Source: Heterocephalus glaber
Taxonomy: Eukaryota > Chordata > Mammalia > Rodentia > Bathyergidae
Assembly (NCBI RefSeq): GCF_000247695.1
Contig: NW_004624776.1
Span: 11,356,593 to 11,420,592, forward strand
Direction: 5' to 3'
DNA length: 64,000 nucleotides
Both the position numbers and the translations under genes were made by a program. The notes beneath the pieces are model-generated. The model was not told the origin of the DNA. It searched no databases and saw nothing but the letters and a program-made list of their open reading frames with translations. Positions 1 to 10,450 of the stretch are shown piece after piece; position 1 is the stretch's first letter, and each line of letters opens with the position of its first letter.

Positions 1-124
1 GCTAATTATGTGCCTTCAGTTGCACTAAATCTTCAAAACTTTGTTGAAATTTGATTGTCATTGTGACAGTGCTCAGAGGTAGGAGCTTATGTAATTAAGA
101 ACCCCCCCCCCATGAATTAATGTA

Positions 125-332
125 CTTATTGTGGGAGTGGATTATGTGGGTGTGGTTGGTTTGCCCTGCCCCTCCCCGGCCTCTTTCTCTTGCAGTTGTC
201 TGTCCTTCTACCTTCTGGCATGAGACAGTGCAGCACAAGGTGCTGGCAACATGTCTGAAAGTGAGACCATTTCTCTTCTTTAAAACTTAGCCGGGCTGTG
301 GTGTTCTGTTACAGCAGCAGAAAAGGGACTAA
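125..332 (+). mobile_element. MaLR-type LTR, 3' part
   Basis: The segment ends in the typical MaLR (MST/ORR1-like) LTR terminus: TGTTCTGTTACAGCAGC followed by AGAAAAGGGACTAAG. The upstream part, with the pyrimidine-rich run and a haulage of CTTCTACCTTCTGGCATGAG, also fits an LTR of this class. It is non-coding. Confidence 0.55.
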
Positions 333-619
333 GGTTGTATCTCAAGAACCTGTTTTCTTCTAAATATTTCTGTCTTCTCTAAATGTTTCATTTTCTCAGT
401 TTATGTTCAGCTTTTTTTTGCAGATAGACTCAGAAAAAGTAAAAATACCATCTCAGATAAAAACTATATGAAATAAGTTCTAGGGCTTTATAATTTTTTG
501 CTGTGTTATTCTTAACAGTACGACCTCAGTGTCATTGATGGCCAGTAATACTAGTGTATTCTCAGTAAACTGCCACTTACCAATTTTAGTGTCATTTGTG
601 TTTTTAAAAAGGTGGTTTT

Positions 620-806
620 TTGTTTGTTTATTTTGATTTTTTGTTTTTGGTACTGGGGTTGGAATCCAGAGCCTTTGCACTGAGCCATATCCTCAACCCT
701 TTTCTAATTTTGAGACAGGGTCTCCCTAAATTGCCTAGACTGGGCTTGGATTTGTAATCCTCATGCCTCAATTTCCTGGAGTGCTGGGATTACTGCCTTG
801 GGCCAG
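620..806 (-). mobile_element. B1-dID SINE
   Basis: Read on the minus strand, a B1 head (conserved CTGGGATTAC-type box, here as GTGCTGGGATTACTGCC on +) is followed by a degraded ID-like half and an A-rich tail, seen as TTTTTTGTTTTTGGTACTGGG on +. The composite B1 plus ID-like order defines B1-dID. Confidence 0.8.
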
Positions 807-1423
807 TGGGCCCAGCAGGTGCTGTTTTTGAAGGGAAAATGGTGGTGGTGGGGGGCCCTGGAAAAGGGGAGCAACTCATTTGAAGGGGGAGGGCCTAGGA
901 AGAGCTAGGAGCTCTTCTAAGGGACATTGAGGCTAGTGGGGCTATAGATCAAAAAACTAGGGAAAGAAAGTTTAGGAGGCTGGGGTCTTTGTCTTCAGAG
1001 TTTGCTGATGTATGCCTTCCTTAAGATAAGGGTGTGGGTAACAGCCACACGTGTTACAGGTGGAATGTTAATGGATGTTTTGCTACAAGTTTCTGAAACT
1101 GCTCATTTTGAAACAGACTATGTGACTCTGGTGTAAAGGCAAATGGAGGTCAGAATGACCTCTTCCTAGTTGCCAAGCACTCCAGTCTCCAGTGGGGCTA
1201 GGAATCCAATTATCAAAGATGCACGAGTCTTGTGAATTATACCTAGAAATGTAAATCAGTGGTTAGAGGAGATGTGGTAGAATTAGTAGTGTGATTAAAG
1301 TTTTCTGTGATTTATACTTTGGGACTGTGTTCTGTGCCTTTAATCTTTTCTCTTTAAGTCTTATTTTTCAGCTCCTAAATTACCATCAATCTTTTTCTCT
1401 TTTGTTACCCGAACTCCCACCCC

Positions 1424-1505
1424 CTTCATTTTTGTACCAGGGATTGAACTCAGAACCTTGAGCTTTCGAGGCAGGCACAGTGCCACTGAGCTAAATCCCT
1501 GGCCC
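1424..1505 (-). mobile_element. ID-type SINE (tRNA-Ala derived)
   Basis: The plus strand reads GTACCAGGGATTGAACTC, then GAGGCAGGCACAG and CACTGAGCTAAATCCCTGG. This is the reverse complement of the ID variant found throughout this window. Box A (TAGCTCAGTGG) and box B (GTTCAATCC type) are both recognisable. Confidence 0.85.
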
Positions 1506-2033
1506 ACCCTACCCCTTCTTTATTTATAGAGTTTTTGTATTACTTCACTCATGGGTGCCCCTTAAAAATTTTTTGGCGGGGTGAGTGGTTTAGTTAATTC
1601 AGGGGCCAACATTTTAAGTTATTTTTTCCTGTCCCTGTCCTTGCCAGATAGCATCCTAAACGATACTGGCTTGCAGCTGCTTTAGCAAACTTTGTGGTCA
1701 GTCTTTTCCAACAGTTGGATTTTGTCAAAATGAGGAACCTATATATTTTCATCAGTCTATTAATAGCTAAGTGTGCATTTCCAGGCTTAATTGCTTTAAC
1801 AAACATACAATATGTGTTGAAAGAATTGCTTTTAAACCAACCTGATTGAATCCCTTTTTCAGCAGTGTGTGGTAGGATTACTCAAAAACCCTTGCCTTTG
1901 GGAATTAGCACATGTATATGGGCAGTATTCTTGTATTTAACGGAGAGAAGAAAATAACCATATTTAATTAACCTACAGAATTTAATTTCAGCAATGTTAA
2001 TGACAACCTTTTTAAAATGATTTTCTGTTGCAG

Positions 2034-2211
2034 GTTTTGTTTTGTTTTAATGGTATGGGCATTTAACCCAGGCTTCTCACTGAGCTACATCTTTATTTTT
2101 TATTTTGAGACAGGATCTCACTAAGTTGCCCGGGCTGGGCCCAAACTTGTGACTCTCTTGCCTTAGCTTCCCAGAGCATTGGAATTACAGGCATCCACTA
2201 CCATGCCTACT
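2034..2211 (-). mobile_element. B1-dID SINE
   Basis: The minus strand carries a B1 with the TTGCCCGGGCTGGG and GAATTACAGGCATCC boxes (given as on +). An ID-like half and a T-rich tail (on +) precede it. The copy is diverged and old. Confidence 0.75.
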
Positions 2212-2635
2212 TTGTTAGAGAGATTTTCATTTTAGAAGAACATTTTCACAAACAATAGTTTTTATGGCAACTAACTTAATGTATCTGTCATTGTAATTTG
2301 TGTAACACATAGGGTGGAGATTTTCTGTTGGCTTATTTTCCTATAGATAAATTTAATATTCCAACATTACTGAAAGAGTGGAGATTGTGTGACTAAGGAC
2401 CTTGCATAAGCAAAGTAGCCTTTGGAAGCCTTTTTTTTAGTGGGGAGGGAGAATACCCGCTTGAATGCCAGTTCATATAATCAGCTGAATTGTTTAAAAA
2501 CATTGTTTTAATCTGATAAATCATATTAGCCCATTTCCTTTTATCTTGTAGCTGGTTAGTACTTATAGATATGTGCTGAATAAGGAGATTTTAGCAGGGA
2601 TGGATAGCATATAGGTCAAGGTTGAACAGTACATA

Positions 2636-3058
2636 TTAAGATAATGGAGCTGAAAAATTCCTGTTGCTCAGTGACATTTGTAACATAATAGTGCAAAATA
2701 TAACTCATGCTCACAGTGATGATAGTATAAATACTATTGCACTACTAGTGGTGTGAAAGTATAACACATACAGTTTTGTATAGAACATGTTTGATATTGA
2801 TAAATAACTTACTGGTTTATGTGTTTACTGTTTTATACTTTAAATCATTATTTTACAGTGTATTCATTTTACTTATTTTAAAAAGTACCGTAAACATTAT
2901 GCTGTATTATTTTGCTATCAGCCTCATGAAAAGCCACGTGGAATGATTGACCTAGACCGTTCAAATGTGTGCGGGTACACTGTAAGATGTTTGTGTAATA
3001 ACAGAATCGCCCAATGTACTTCTTAGAATGTGTCCTTGTGGTTAAGTGATGCATAACT
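2636..3058 (-). mobile_element. TcMar-Tigger type DNA transposon fragment (MER44/Zombi-like)
   Basis: The segment starts ATAATGGAGCTGAAAAATTC and ends with a stretch containing GTGCGGGTACACTGTAAG, then GAATCGCCCAATGTACTTC and GTTAAGTGATGCATAAC. These are the two ends of a Tigger-group element known from mammalian genomes. The middle is deleted relative to a coding element and no transposase frame remains. A second copy in the other orientation is at 18462-18925. Confidence 0.65.
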
Positions 3059-4101
3059 ACATATTAGTAGAATGATTTAAACTAGTAGCATCCCTTTTTT
3101 TAATGCAGTCTGTGTATTTGTTTGAATATCCTTCTTTTGTTGTTTTATTTTATTGTTGTTAATTCCCTAATACTGGTAGGCATCACACCACACCAAATTG
3201 AGCTTAGTAAATCTATTTGTGATACTGTGGAATGTACTTCTTCCCCAGGATCTTTGTTATAAAATTATGATTGCCTTCCTACACCATCTTATAAAAGGCT
3301 ATTTAACTTGAAGTGCTCATAGTCATTAGTTGGAGCAAGGTCCATTATATGCAGGAGAGATAAAATAAAATTGTAGTTTATAAAGTTTATCAGGCAAATA
3401 TTTCTTGGTTCTCTTTTCTTTTGCATTGATTGAATTCTCTCATCTAGTTTCTCTCTACCTGATGGCCATAACCTGCTTGAGATTTTATGTTGTCAGAGAA
3501 CCCAGAGAATGTTTATATCAAACCTGGCAAAATAATTTTCTGGTCCAGGTACATTGGCTAGATGAGGTTAAGTGTCCAGTCCTGCTGCAGAGTTTGTGAT
3601 CAACTCCTTGATTGAATTTTCATGGAGAAGATAAGTCAGTTCCCGCAAGGCAGGATGAGGCCGTGGAGGAAGGGAATGAGGTAAGGAATGGTCTTTCCAT
3701 CTGTAATGGAATGGAAAGATCCCTCTGGATATCGAATCTGTTCAGGTGGGCTGAGGATGGTGAGCCGGGGAATGTAGAGATGTAGTTTTTAAAAATGGCC
3801 ACCTAAAGCAGAACTGGCTGGTGAAAGAGGGCACGCTGTTAGATGGGATGGTGCCAGGGAAGGCACCATTATCCAGGTCTGGTGTGGGGGTAGTGGAAGG
3901 AGTTGTGCTTCTTTGGAAGTGCTCCCCTCTGCAGTGTTTTAAAAAAGGTGATACTGTTGACATAATGATAGTTAAAACCAGTTTCCACATGAATTTGTAA
4001 GATGATCCATTGGTTATGGGAAGAAAATATTAGAATTCTAATGTTTACTTTTATCTAAAAATGATAGCTTCAGCTTTATTAATCAAACCACTATTTTAAA
4101 A

Positions 4102-4752
4102 TCTTTTTTTATTCATTAAGTTTATTGGAACATTTTACTTATACATTATGGTCACATTCATCATTGGGAATTTGTACCTGTACATGATATATCTTGATTC
4201 TTGTCCTTTCTCTTTCCCCTTTCCTCCCTTCCCTCCCTATTTACAAAAGCTTTGTTTCCATTTTTTCCTTTTCTCATTTTTTTCTTTCCCTTCTTTCCTT
4301 CCCCCCACTCCCCCTCCCTAATTCTCCTTCCCCTTGGAACCTGTTCTTCCTATTTCACAGTATCTCTTATACATTTTGGTCCTATTTACACTTTCATTTT
4401 CCTCGCACCAGAGGAACAATTCGATATTTACACATGTGTTTCTATTTATTTCACTTAAGAGTATGGCCTCAAGGCAGATCCATTTCTTTATGGCTGAGTA
4501 GTACTCCATTTTGTAAAAAAAAAACCAAAACCACCACATCTTCTTTATCCAGTCACCGGTTGATGACCATTTGGGCTGTTTCCAAGATTTGACTATTACA
4601 AACTGTGCTGTTATAAACATAGGTGTGCATTTATTGCTTTAGTATGATGCTTTTAATTCTTTTGGGAGGATACCCAGCAGGGGAATAGCTGGGTCAAATG
4701 GGACTTCTAATCCTAGATTTTTGAGGAATCGCCACACTGATTTCCCGTAGTT
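4102..4752 (-). mobile_element. L1 3' end (ORF2 C-terminus plus 3' UTR)
   Basis: The minus strand encodes a stretch containing the L1 ORF2 C-terminal hallmark KMEYYSAIKKW and, further inward, the decayed GYPPKRIK-type region. It is followed by a pyrimidine-rich (on +) 3' UTR with CATTCATCATTGGGAATTTG. The same 3' UTR recurs at 7980-8168 and 49017-49262. Confidence 0.85.
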
Positions 4753-5111
4753 TACAAAAAAGCATTGTCAGTCTCATTACTCATATTTAAATGTTAGTAA
4801 CTTTTTAGTAGAAATAAAAAATTTTGAAATAAATCAGAAATTTAAGTAACCATTTTACCTTGACCATTCTTTCATATTTTAAGTAATATAATGTAATATA
4901 AGTAATATAATATAGTAGTTTATAAATAAATACATGTATATTAGGAATGTGAGTTTAAAAATAATCTTTCTAAAAAATCTTGTAGGGATACGATAAAAAT
5001 ATTTGTGGTGTTGTATTTTTTTAAAGACTTACTGAAGAGGTTATTAGTACAGTTTGAAAGCAAGGACAGGTGGTCATCATGTTCTATAAGCAATTGAAAA
5101 ATCAGTGATTA

Positions 5112-5182
5112 GGGGCTCCAGTGTAGCTCAGCAGTACAATGCATGCTTAACATGCAGGGCCCTGGGCTCCACCCCCAGCACC
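5112..5182 (+). mobile_element. tRNA-Ala-like SINE or tRNA pseudogene (old ID)
   Basis: Box A GTGTAGCTCAGCAGTAC and a box B-like GGGCTCCACCCCCAGCACC are spaced as in tRNA-Ala. The anticodon loop reads CTTAACA rather than CTTAGCA. No A-rich tail or target duplication is visible. The aminoacyl stem does not pair well, so this is not scored as a functional tRNA gene. Confidence 0.55.
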
Positions 5183-5714
5183 ATGATCAGACCTTGGGAA
5201 AGGTAGCAACTTTTGTAGTTTGTAATACCTCCAATCTTCAGACCAGGTGATAACAAAGGGTAGATTTCAGTCCTAAAGCGCTGTCTTACTTAGAAACAAG
5301 AGTACAGAGAAAAGCATCCCAGACCTTTGCATGAGAATTATCTATTTGGAAGGTAAGTTTTTAGGAATTAGGAACTTGAATGAAATTAACATTTAAAATC
5401 AAGGCAATTAAAGGAAAAATTTCAAAATTATAAAGAAGATTGAAAGCTGATTCTGGAGAAGTAGTTTCAACCTTTAATTTTTCTTTAATGAGAGTAAAAG
5501 AAGACTGTAATAACGGGTAGTGTTACCTATTGCTTTATATTTAGAAGATGAGCAAGTCATGTTGACAGAAGTGTGAGCCTGACTTCTGGCATACTCTATA
5601 AAATATAGGTTCCCTCTGGCTTCTTAGTCTGAACCATTTGTTTCTTGTATTTTTACAGTAGTTCAATCCTCATTACCGTAATAATTATAACATAACTATG
5701 AAACAATATCTTTT

Positions 5715-6143
5715 TTGTTTGTTTTTTGTTTTTTTGAGACAGGATCTCACTGTGTAGTTCAGGCTGGCCTTGAATTCACTGTGTAGCTCAGGCTGGCCTT
5801 GAACTTGTGATGATCCTCCTATCTCAGCCTCTTTTTGTTTTGTTTTGTTTTTTGTTTTTGGTACCGGGGAAGGCAGGTGGTGGAACCATGGAGCTAAATC
5901 CCCAGCCATAGACTTTTTTTTTTTTTGGTACTGGGTCTCAAACTCAGGACCTAGCACTTCCAAAGCAGGTGGTGGAACCACTGAGCTAAATCCCCGGCCA
6001 TAGACTTTTTTTTTTTGGTACTGGTGATGGAACTCGGGTCCTTGCACTTGCAAAGCAAGCAGTGAAAACACTGAGCTAAATCCCCAGGCCATATCTCAGC
6101 CTCTTGAGTGCTAGGGTTACAGGCATGCGCCACCACACCTAGC
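5715..6143 (-). mobile_element. B1 SINE interrupted by a tandem ID trimer
   Basis: A minus-strand B1 with the rodent internal duplication (two GGCTGGCCTTGAA copies on +) is split at 5820. It resumes at 6106 with the head ending CACCACACCTAGC. Target duplications ATATCTTTT flank the whole insertion (5706-5714 and 6144-6152). Confidence 0.85.
5834..6091 (-). mobile_element. Three ID SINEs in tandem inside the B1
   Basis: There are three minus-strand ID units, about 5834-5907 (internally shortened), 5914-5999 and 6006-6090. Each ends CTAAATCCC..GCC on +. Consecutive units are joined by the same hexamer ATAGAC (5908-5913 and 6000-6005). A single outer duplication, TATCTCAGCCTCTT, occurs at 5820-5833 and 6092-6105. 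Confidence 0.85.
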
Positions 6144-7979
6144 ATATCTTTTGTTTTACCTGCTCTGTGAAAGTTATTAGGTTCCCATTGCATATTCTTC
6201 AATAAAAAATGTCCAAATTATAGAGATTATATCTTCTCTTCAATTAACAGAACTAGAGTTTGTTAGTCATTAACATTCCTTAGGCTCTGGTACAAATAGT
6301 AATATTTTTTAACTTCAGGTGAATTTATACTACATAATTGATATATTTCCCTTAGTCACACTAGAATGTATTGCAGGTATACTTATCCCTACAAAGGCTT
6401 TATTGAAGTGTAACCGATTATATTTATGATCCCAAATATGAGTAAGCCATGACTGCACATTCAGTTTAGCCTTTTTCTGGAAATCCTCAACAGCATAGCC
6501 CTTTCTGGAGCCAGTGTTTGCCTCTGGCTAGCAGTGTGAGTGTGAAAAGTCACACATATCTTATCTGGAGAGGATTTGAATCTCCCCTTTCTTAAAAAAA
6601 AAAATGTTGGTAACTCCTATTTACTACCCAGCTGTAACATTTACCAATATTTTGCTAATTTTTAAATTAATTTTCAGTTTTTCCTGCCCCTCCCTCAAAA
6701 GGAATCCTAGTTACTTACATCATCTTGGGCATAAAATTTTAACCATGTATTTCCAACTACCAGGTATATTTTCAAAACATGACCGTCTCATTCTCACATT
6801 TAGTAAAATTAGGGCTTCTTAACGCCATCTAATGTTAGTTCACAAATGTCTTCTCTTGTCTCCAAGTGAATTTTTGTAGTTGCTTTGTTCATATCAGGAT
6901 CCAAGTAAACTCTGAGTGTTTATAGTTGTGATTTGAATGTGATGTCCTTTGAGTCCTTCCCAACCCATTTTCTTTTTCATATCATTGATTTATGCAGAAA
7001 CCAGGTCATTTGTCCTAGAACTGCCCCACATTTCAAACTTGGTCTAATCTTTCTTTGTGGTATCTAACTTGTTCCTCCATTGCCTGCATATCTTGTAAAT
7101 TAGTAGTTAAATTTAGAGACTTGATTAAAATTTAGTGATTTATTTTTTAAAGTTTTTAAAGAATACTTCATAGGAAGTTTATTATAAACACATAAACTAC
7201 TTGGTTGTTCACTTTAAGCGATGTTGAAATGCATTGAAGGTTGAGGTCAGATTACTGTTTTAAAATTCCCCATCAACCTTTAACCTAATGCTTTCAGCAT
7301 CCATTGATAATTATTGCCTGTTCTATTATTTATAATCATTTCTTCTGAGTTTATTCTCTGGAATTACCTACAACTAGAATTTCTTTCTTTAATTATTTAG
7401 TGCCCCTGAAATATGGTTCTTAGAAGAAAAACAAGGTAAAACTTACTGTCTTCCTTTTATATGTTAGTTTGTAACCTCTAATGGAGACAGTCAGGGTTCC
7501 CCTCCTCTGCCCTTTTTTCTGCTTTTCTTTCATATCATTTAAAATTTCTGGATCCATTACAGTAATTCTTTTGAATAAAAGTTGATTTTCATATCCACAC
7601 AAAAATATATTCCAGGCTAATCCTGTACATTGTGTATTTCTTCCCTCAGCTCTGTGGCAGCCATATCTCCAAGGCATCCTGACTCCTTTTGGTGAGAGAA
7701 AAGTATTTAGCTAATACAATCTGGAAGTGTGTAGGGAAAATGCCTTTCCATTGGACAGTGTTTGAAAACACACACATATTTTAAGAATTATGAAAATGCA
7801 TGGCCTTATGCTATTTCCTTTTTAAATTTATAGGCTTTTACTTTTCTCATTTTTATTATAATATTCTTTATATTAAAAATTTTGGTTCCTGCAGGTATTT
7901 CATAATTTTTGCTTGTATTATCTTATATCTAGAGCAGTTTTCAAATAGCAGTATCAATAGGTTTCTTTGTGGTTCTTTT

Positions 7980-8168
7980 TTTTTAAATGAATTTTATTGG
8001 TACATTTTAGGTATATAATATAATGACATTCATCATTGGAAATTTGCACCTTTACATAATCTCTCTTGGTTCTTATTTTTTCCCCATTCCCCTGCCCTCC
8101 CTTCAACTACTCCATCCCTCCCTATTTACAAAGACTTTGTTTCCTTTTTTTCATTTTCTCATATTCCA
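7980..8168 (-). mobile_element. Truncated L1 3' UTR insertion
   Basis: This 189 bp piece is the 3' UTR of the L1 also seen at 4102 and 49017. It carries TTTTATTGGTACATTTTAGG at its 3' (A-tail) side on +. The flanking 17-bp target duplication TTCTTTGTGGTTCTTTT occurs at 7963-7979 and, with one mismatch, at 8169-8185. Confidence 0.85.
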
Positions 8169-8387
8169 TTCTTTGGGGTTCTTTTAAATTTTAATTATAG
8201 TGTCACTTGGCTTGTATAATATACCTTCTGTTTTAAAAATTGCTTAAATATTGTACAACCAATATTATAATAGCAATAGGAATTTAAAAATAAAGATACT
8301 ACCCAGAATTCTATTTTTTTTTTTTTCTCTGTGTAGTTCTACTTGCCAGTCAATATATATTTTGGTTTCATTTATTTTTGTTTTCAG

Positions 8388-8694
8388 GTTTTGGAGTTTT
8401 TTCCCTAACTCCCCTCCCCCTGGACCTCCTATGCTGAGGATTTATCCCAGGGCCTTCACACTAAGCTGCATTGAGCACTTTTACTTTTTTTTTTTTTTTT
8501 CCTCCTCTTTTTCTCAGAAACGGGGGATAGAACTCAGGATGGAGTGGTGTCACTGACCTAAATTCCTATCCCCTGGCACTTTTATTTTTGAAACAGAGAC
8601 TTGCTAAGTTGCCCAGTCTGGGCTTGAACTTGCTATCTTCCTGTTTCACCTCCCAGAGAGCTGGAAGTACAGGCCTGAGCCACCATGCCTGGCT
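8388..8694 (-). mobile_element. B1-dID SINE with a nested ID insertion
   Basis: The minus-strand B1-dID spans the outer part. Its B1 head ends CCACCATGCCTGGC on + at 8694. It is interrupted at 8484-8575 by an ID element. Confidence 0.75.
8484..8575 (-). mobile_element. ID SINE nested in a B1-dID
   Basis: On + a T-rich run is followed by GGGGGATAGAACTCAGGATG and CACTGACCTAAATTCC, a diverged reverse-complement ID. The target duplication GCACTTTTA is at 8475-8483 and 8576-8584. Confidence 0.75.
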
Positions 8695-9010
8695 TTCATT
8701 CCTTATTTTTAAGTAGAGGCACAAAGTAAGCTTTTTGTGCCTCTACTTTTTTCCAGGGTCCATTTATTGTATTGCACATTTGAAGGGTCTCACCATTATC
8801 CCTGTTTACTCTTTTCTTTTTTCCTCCTCTATAAATAGCCATTTTTATTTTTATTAGCTTGTAATTTATCCTTCCCATTTTTTTTGGAAAATATAAGGAA
8901 ATTATCTGTGGATATAGATATAATATCACTCATCCTTAAATACTTTACCTAGTCCTTTTTTTTTCCTTCCTTTTCTTTCTCTCTCATTCCCTATTCCCTT
9001 CCCCTTCTAT

Positions 9011-9087
9011 TCCTTGTGCTGGCATGGTGGAACCCAGGATCTTGAGCATGTTAGGCAGAGTCTACCATTAAACTACACCTCAGCCCA
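9011..9087 (-). mobile_element. Old ID-type SINE
   Basis: On + it reads GTGGAACCCAGGATCTTGAG, then TAGGCAGAGTCTACCATTAAACTAC, which is the reverse complement of a canonical ID (GGTAGAGNNC..TGCC) rather than the young variant. A pyrimidine run precedes it. Confidence 0.65.
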
Positions 9088-9308
9088 TGATATCCCTTTT
9101 AACTTAATGTGCTAATGTGAGATTTATCCTTGTTCCTTTTTTTACAGTTTCATAGTCTTCTTTGGCTTTGATTGGCTTTTAGGTATTGCATTAGCTGATT
9201 TTGGGGTCAATGTCTCTTAATGGGAAGGGGAAAGGAAGACAGTACTTACTTATTAAACTGTGTGTCCTTTACTCTGTGAGGTAAGATTGCCTCCCAACCT
9301 CCATTTTT

Positions 9309-9405
9309 TTTCTTTTTCTTTTCTTTTTTTGGTACTGGGAATCGAAGTCAGGACCTTATGCTTGTGAGGCAGGCAGCGGAACCACTGAGCTAAATCCCCG
9401 ACCCC
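9309..9405 (-). mobile_element. ID-type SINE, young variant
   Basis: On + it reads GGTACTGGGAATCGAAGTC, then GGCAGGCAGCGGAACCACTG and AGCTAAATCCCCGACC. Flanks CCCAACCTCCATTTTT and CCCAGCCTCCCATTTTT are similar enough to be the target duplication. Confidence 0.85.
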
Positions 9406-10060
9406 CCAGCCTCCCATTTTTAAAGAGGAGGAAATTAATGTTCAGCAAGATGTAGCAACATATTTCTGGTCATGTGACCAGTAAGAGATAGAGCCATAGA
9501 TAAGGATTTGGCTCTGATTGTTTGTTGTCTGATGTGTCAAGGATGATGATGTCTGATATTTCAACGTTTCAATGGTTATTAGACTTCCACATTGATGACT
9601 TTTTAACATTTCAAGGACTTTTGGTTTTAAATTTTTATTTTTCTTTGTTTGGGAAGCACTTAACCTCATAGAAAATCTTGTGTTTTAAAAAAATATTTTG
9701 AGTTATATTTTAAAGTGTATGACATAAAACATTTAGTACTTAACCAGTATTATAATAGCAATAGGGATTTTAAAAGAATAATTATATAACCAGTATTGTA
9801 ACAATGAGAATTTAAAAAGAAAAAAATTAACCAGAGTCCTGTGCTTTAATTAATATCTTTATTTGTAACTATATAGGTTTTAAAAATCTGTTTTCATACA
9901 GTCCAAGTTTATTGAATATATTTTCCTTCAATTTTAACCCCAACTCATGCCTAGAGCACTCATTTAATGTTAAAATAGCTAATTTACAGAATTATTATTT
10001 CTGTGCCTTCAGATGCTTTATAATTTACGTGAATCATAAATTCCCTGTCTTTAAACTATA

Positions 10061-10164
10061 CAGTGGTACCTCGATTTGAGAACTTAATGATTCGATTCTT
10101 GTCCAATTCAGTTTGTGACCAGAATCATTTGAAAAAAATAAGTTTGCGAACCAAAGTACCACTG
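10061..10164. mobile_element. Tigger-like MITE just upstream of a USP12 exon
   Basis: This is a 104 bp element with terminal inverted repeats. It begins CAGTGGTACCTCGATTTGAG after a TA dinucleotide and ends GCGAACCAAAGTACCACTG. The inner bases GAACTTAATGATTCG and AAATAAGTTTGCGAAC also pair. The 3' flanking TA has become GA. A second copy is at 63641-63747. It ends 72 bp before the USP12 exon at 10237. Confidence 0.8.
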
Positions 10165-10236
10165 GACATGGGAAAATTCTTCTTCTTGAAATGTATTGCC
10201 CCCAATATAACAAAACCCATTTTTCTTCTATTCCAG

Positions 10237-10450
10237 TTTGGGAATACCTGCTACTGCAATTCAGTTCTTCAAGCACTTTATTTTTGTCGTCCATTTCGGG
10301 AAAAAGTTCTAGCATACAAGAGTCAGCCTAGGAAGAAGGAGAACCTTCTTACGTGCTTAGCAGATCTCTTCCACAGCATAGCCACTCAGAAGAAAAAGGT
10401 TGGAGTAATACCTCCTAAGAAGTTCATCACGAGATTACGGAAGGAAAATG
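10237..10450 (+). CDS. USP12: USP12 coding exon (probable exon 3): catalytic Cys box
   Basis: This exon is 214 nt: 71 full codons (residues 44-114 in human numbering) plus the first base of Glu115. The acceptor is a pyrimidine-rich run ending TTCCAG at 10236, and the donor GTAATT starts at 10451. It carries the Cys box FGNTCYCNS with the nucleophile Cys48, then the basic [12 protein letters not shown] segment. At one position the residue reads ENLL where I remember human USP12 as ESLL. Asn also occurs there in USP46 as I recall it. An MITE ends only 72 bp before this exon. Confidence 0.97.

Larger units (their letters stand above)
1..10236 (+). other. USP12: USP12 intron upstream of the first exon in view (3' part of probable intron 2)
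   Basis: This stretch is non-coding. It holds an LTR end, B1-dID and B1 SINEs, ID SINEs, a Tigger-family fragment, L1 3' ends and an MITE, each listed separately. I could not assign 335-610, 810-1420, 1510-2030, 2215-2630, 3060-4100 (which includes a more GC-rich patch at 3600-3960), 4755-5110, 5185-5705, 6150-7960, 8190-8385, 9090-9300 and 9410-10060. The open frames in these parts are short and show no family signature. Confidence 0.85.

Noticed and set aside
100..112. Run of ten C near the start
   Set aside because: It is a simple mononucleotide run with no further structure.
4194..4592. 132-codon open frame on +, rich in Ser, Phe, Pro
   Set aside because: It is the antisense reading of an L1 3' UTR pyrimidine tract and the ORF2 end.
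5685..6092. 135-codon open frame on -
   Set aside because: It is a reading of the B1 and three ID SINEs. The repeated GDLAPWF/GFSSVV-like units come from the repeated ID sequence.
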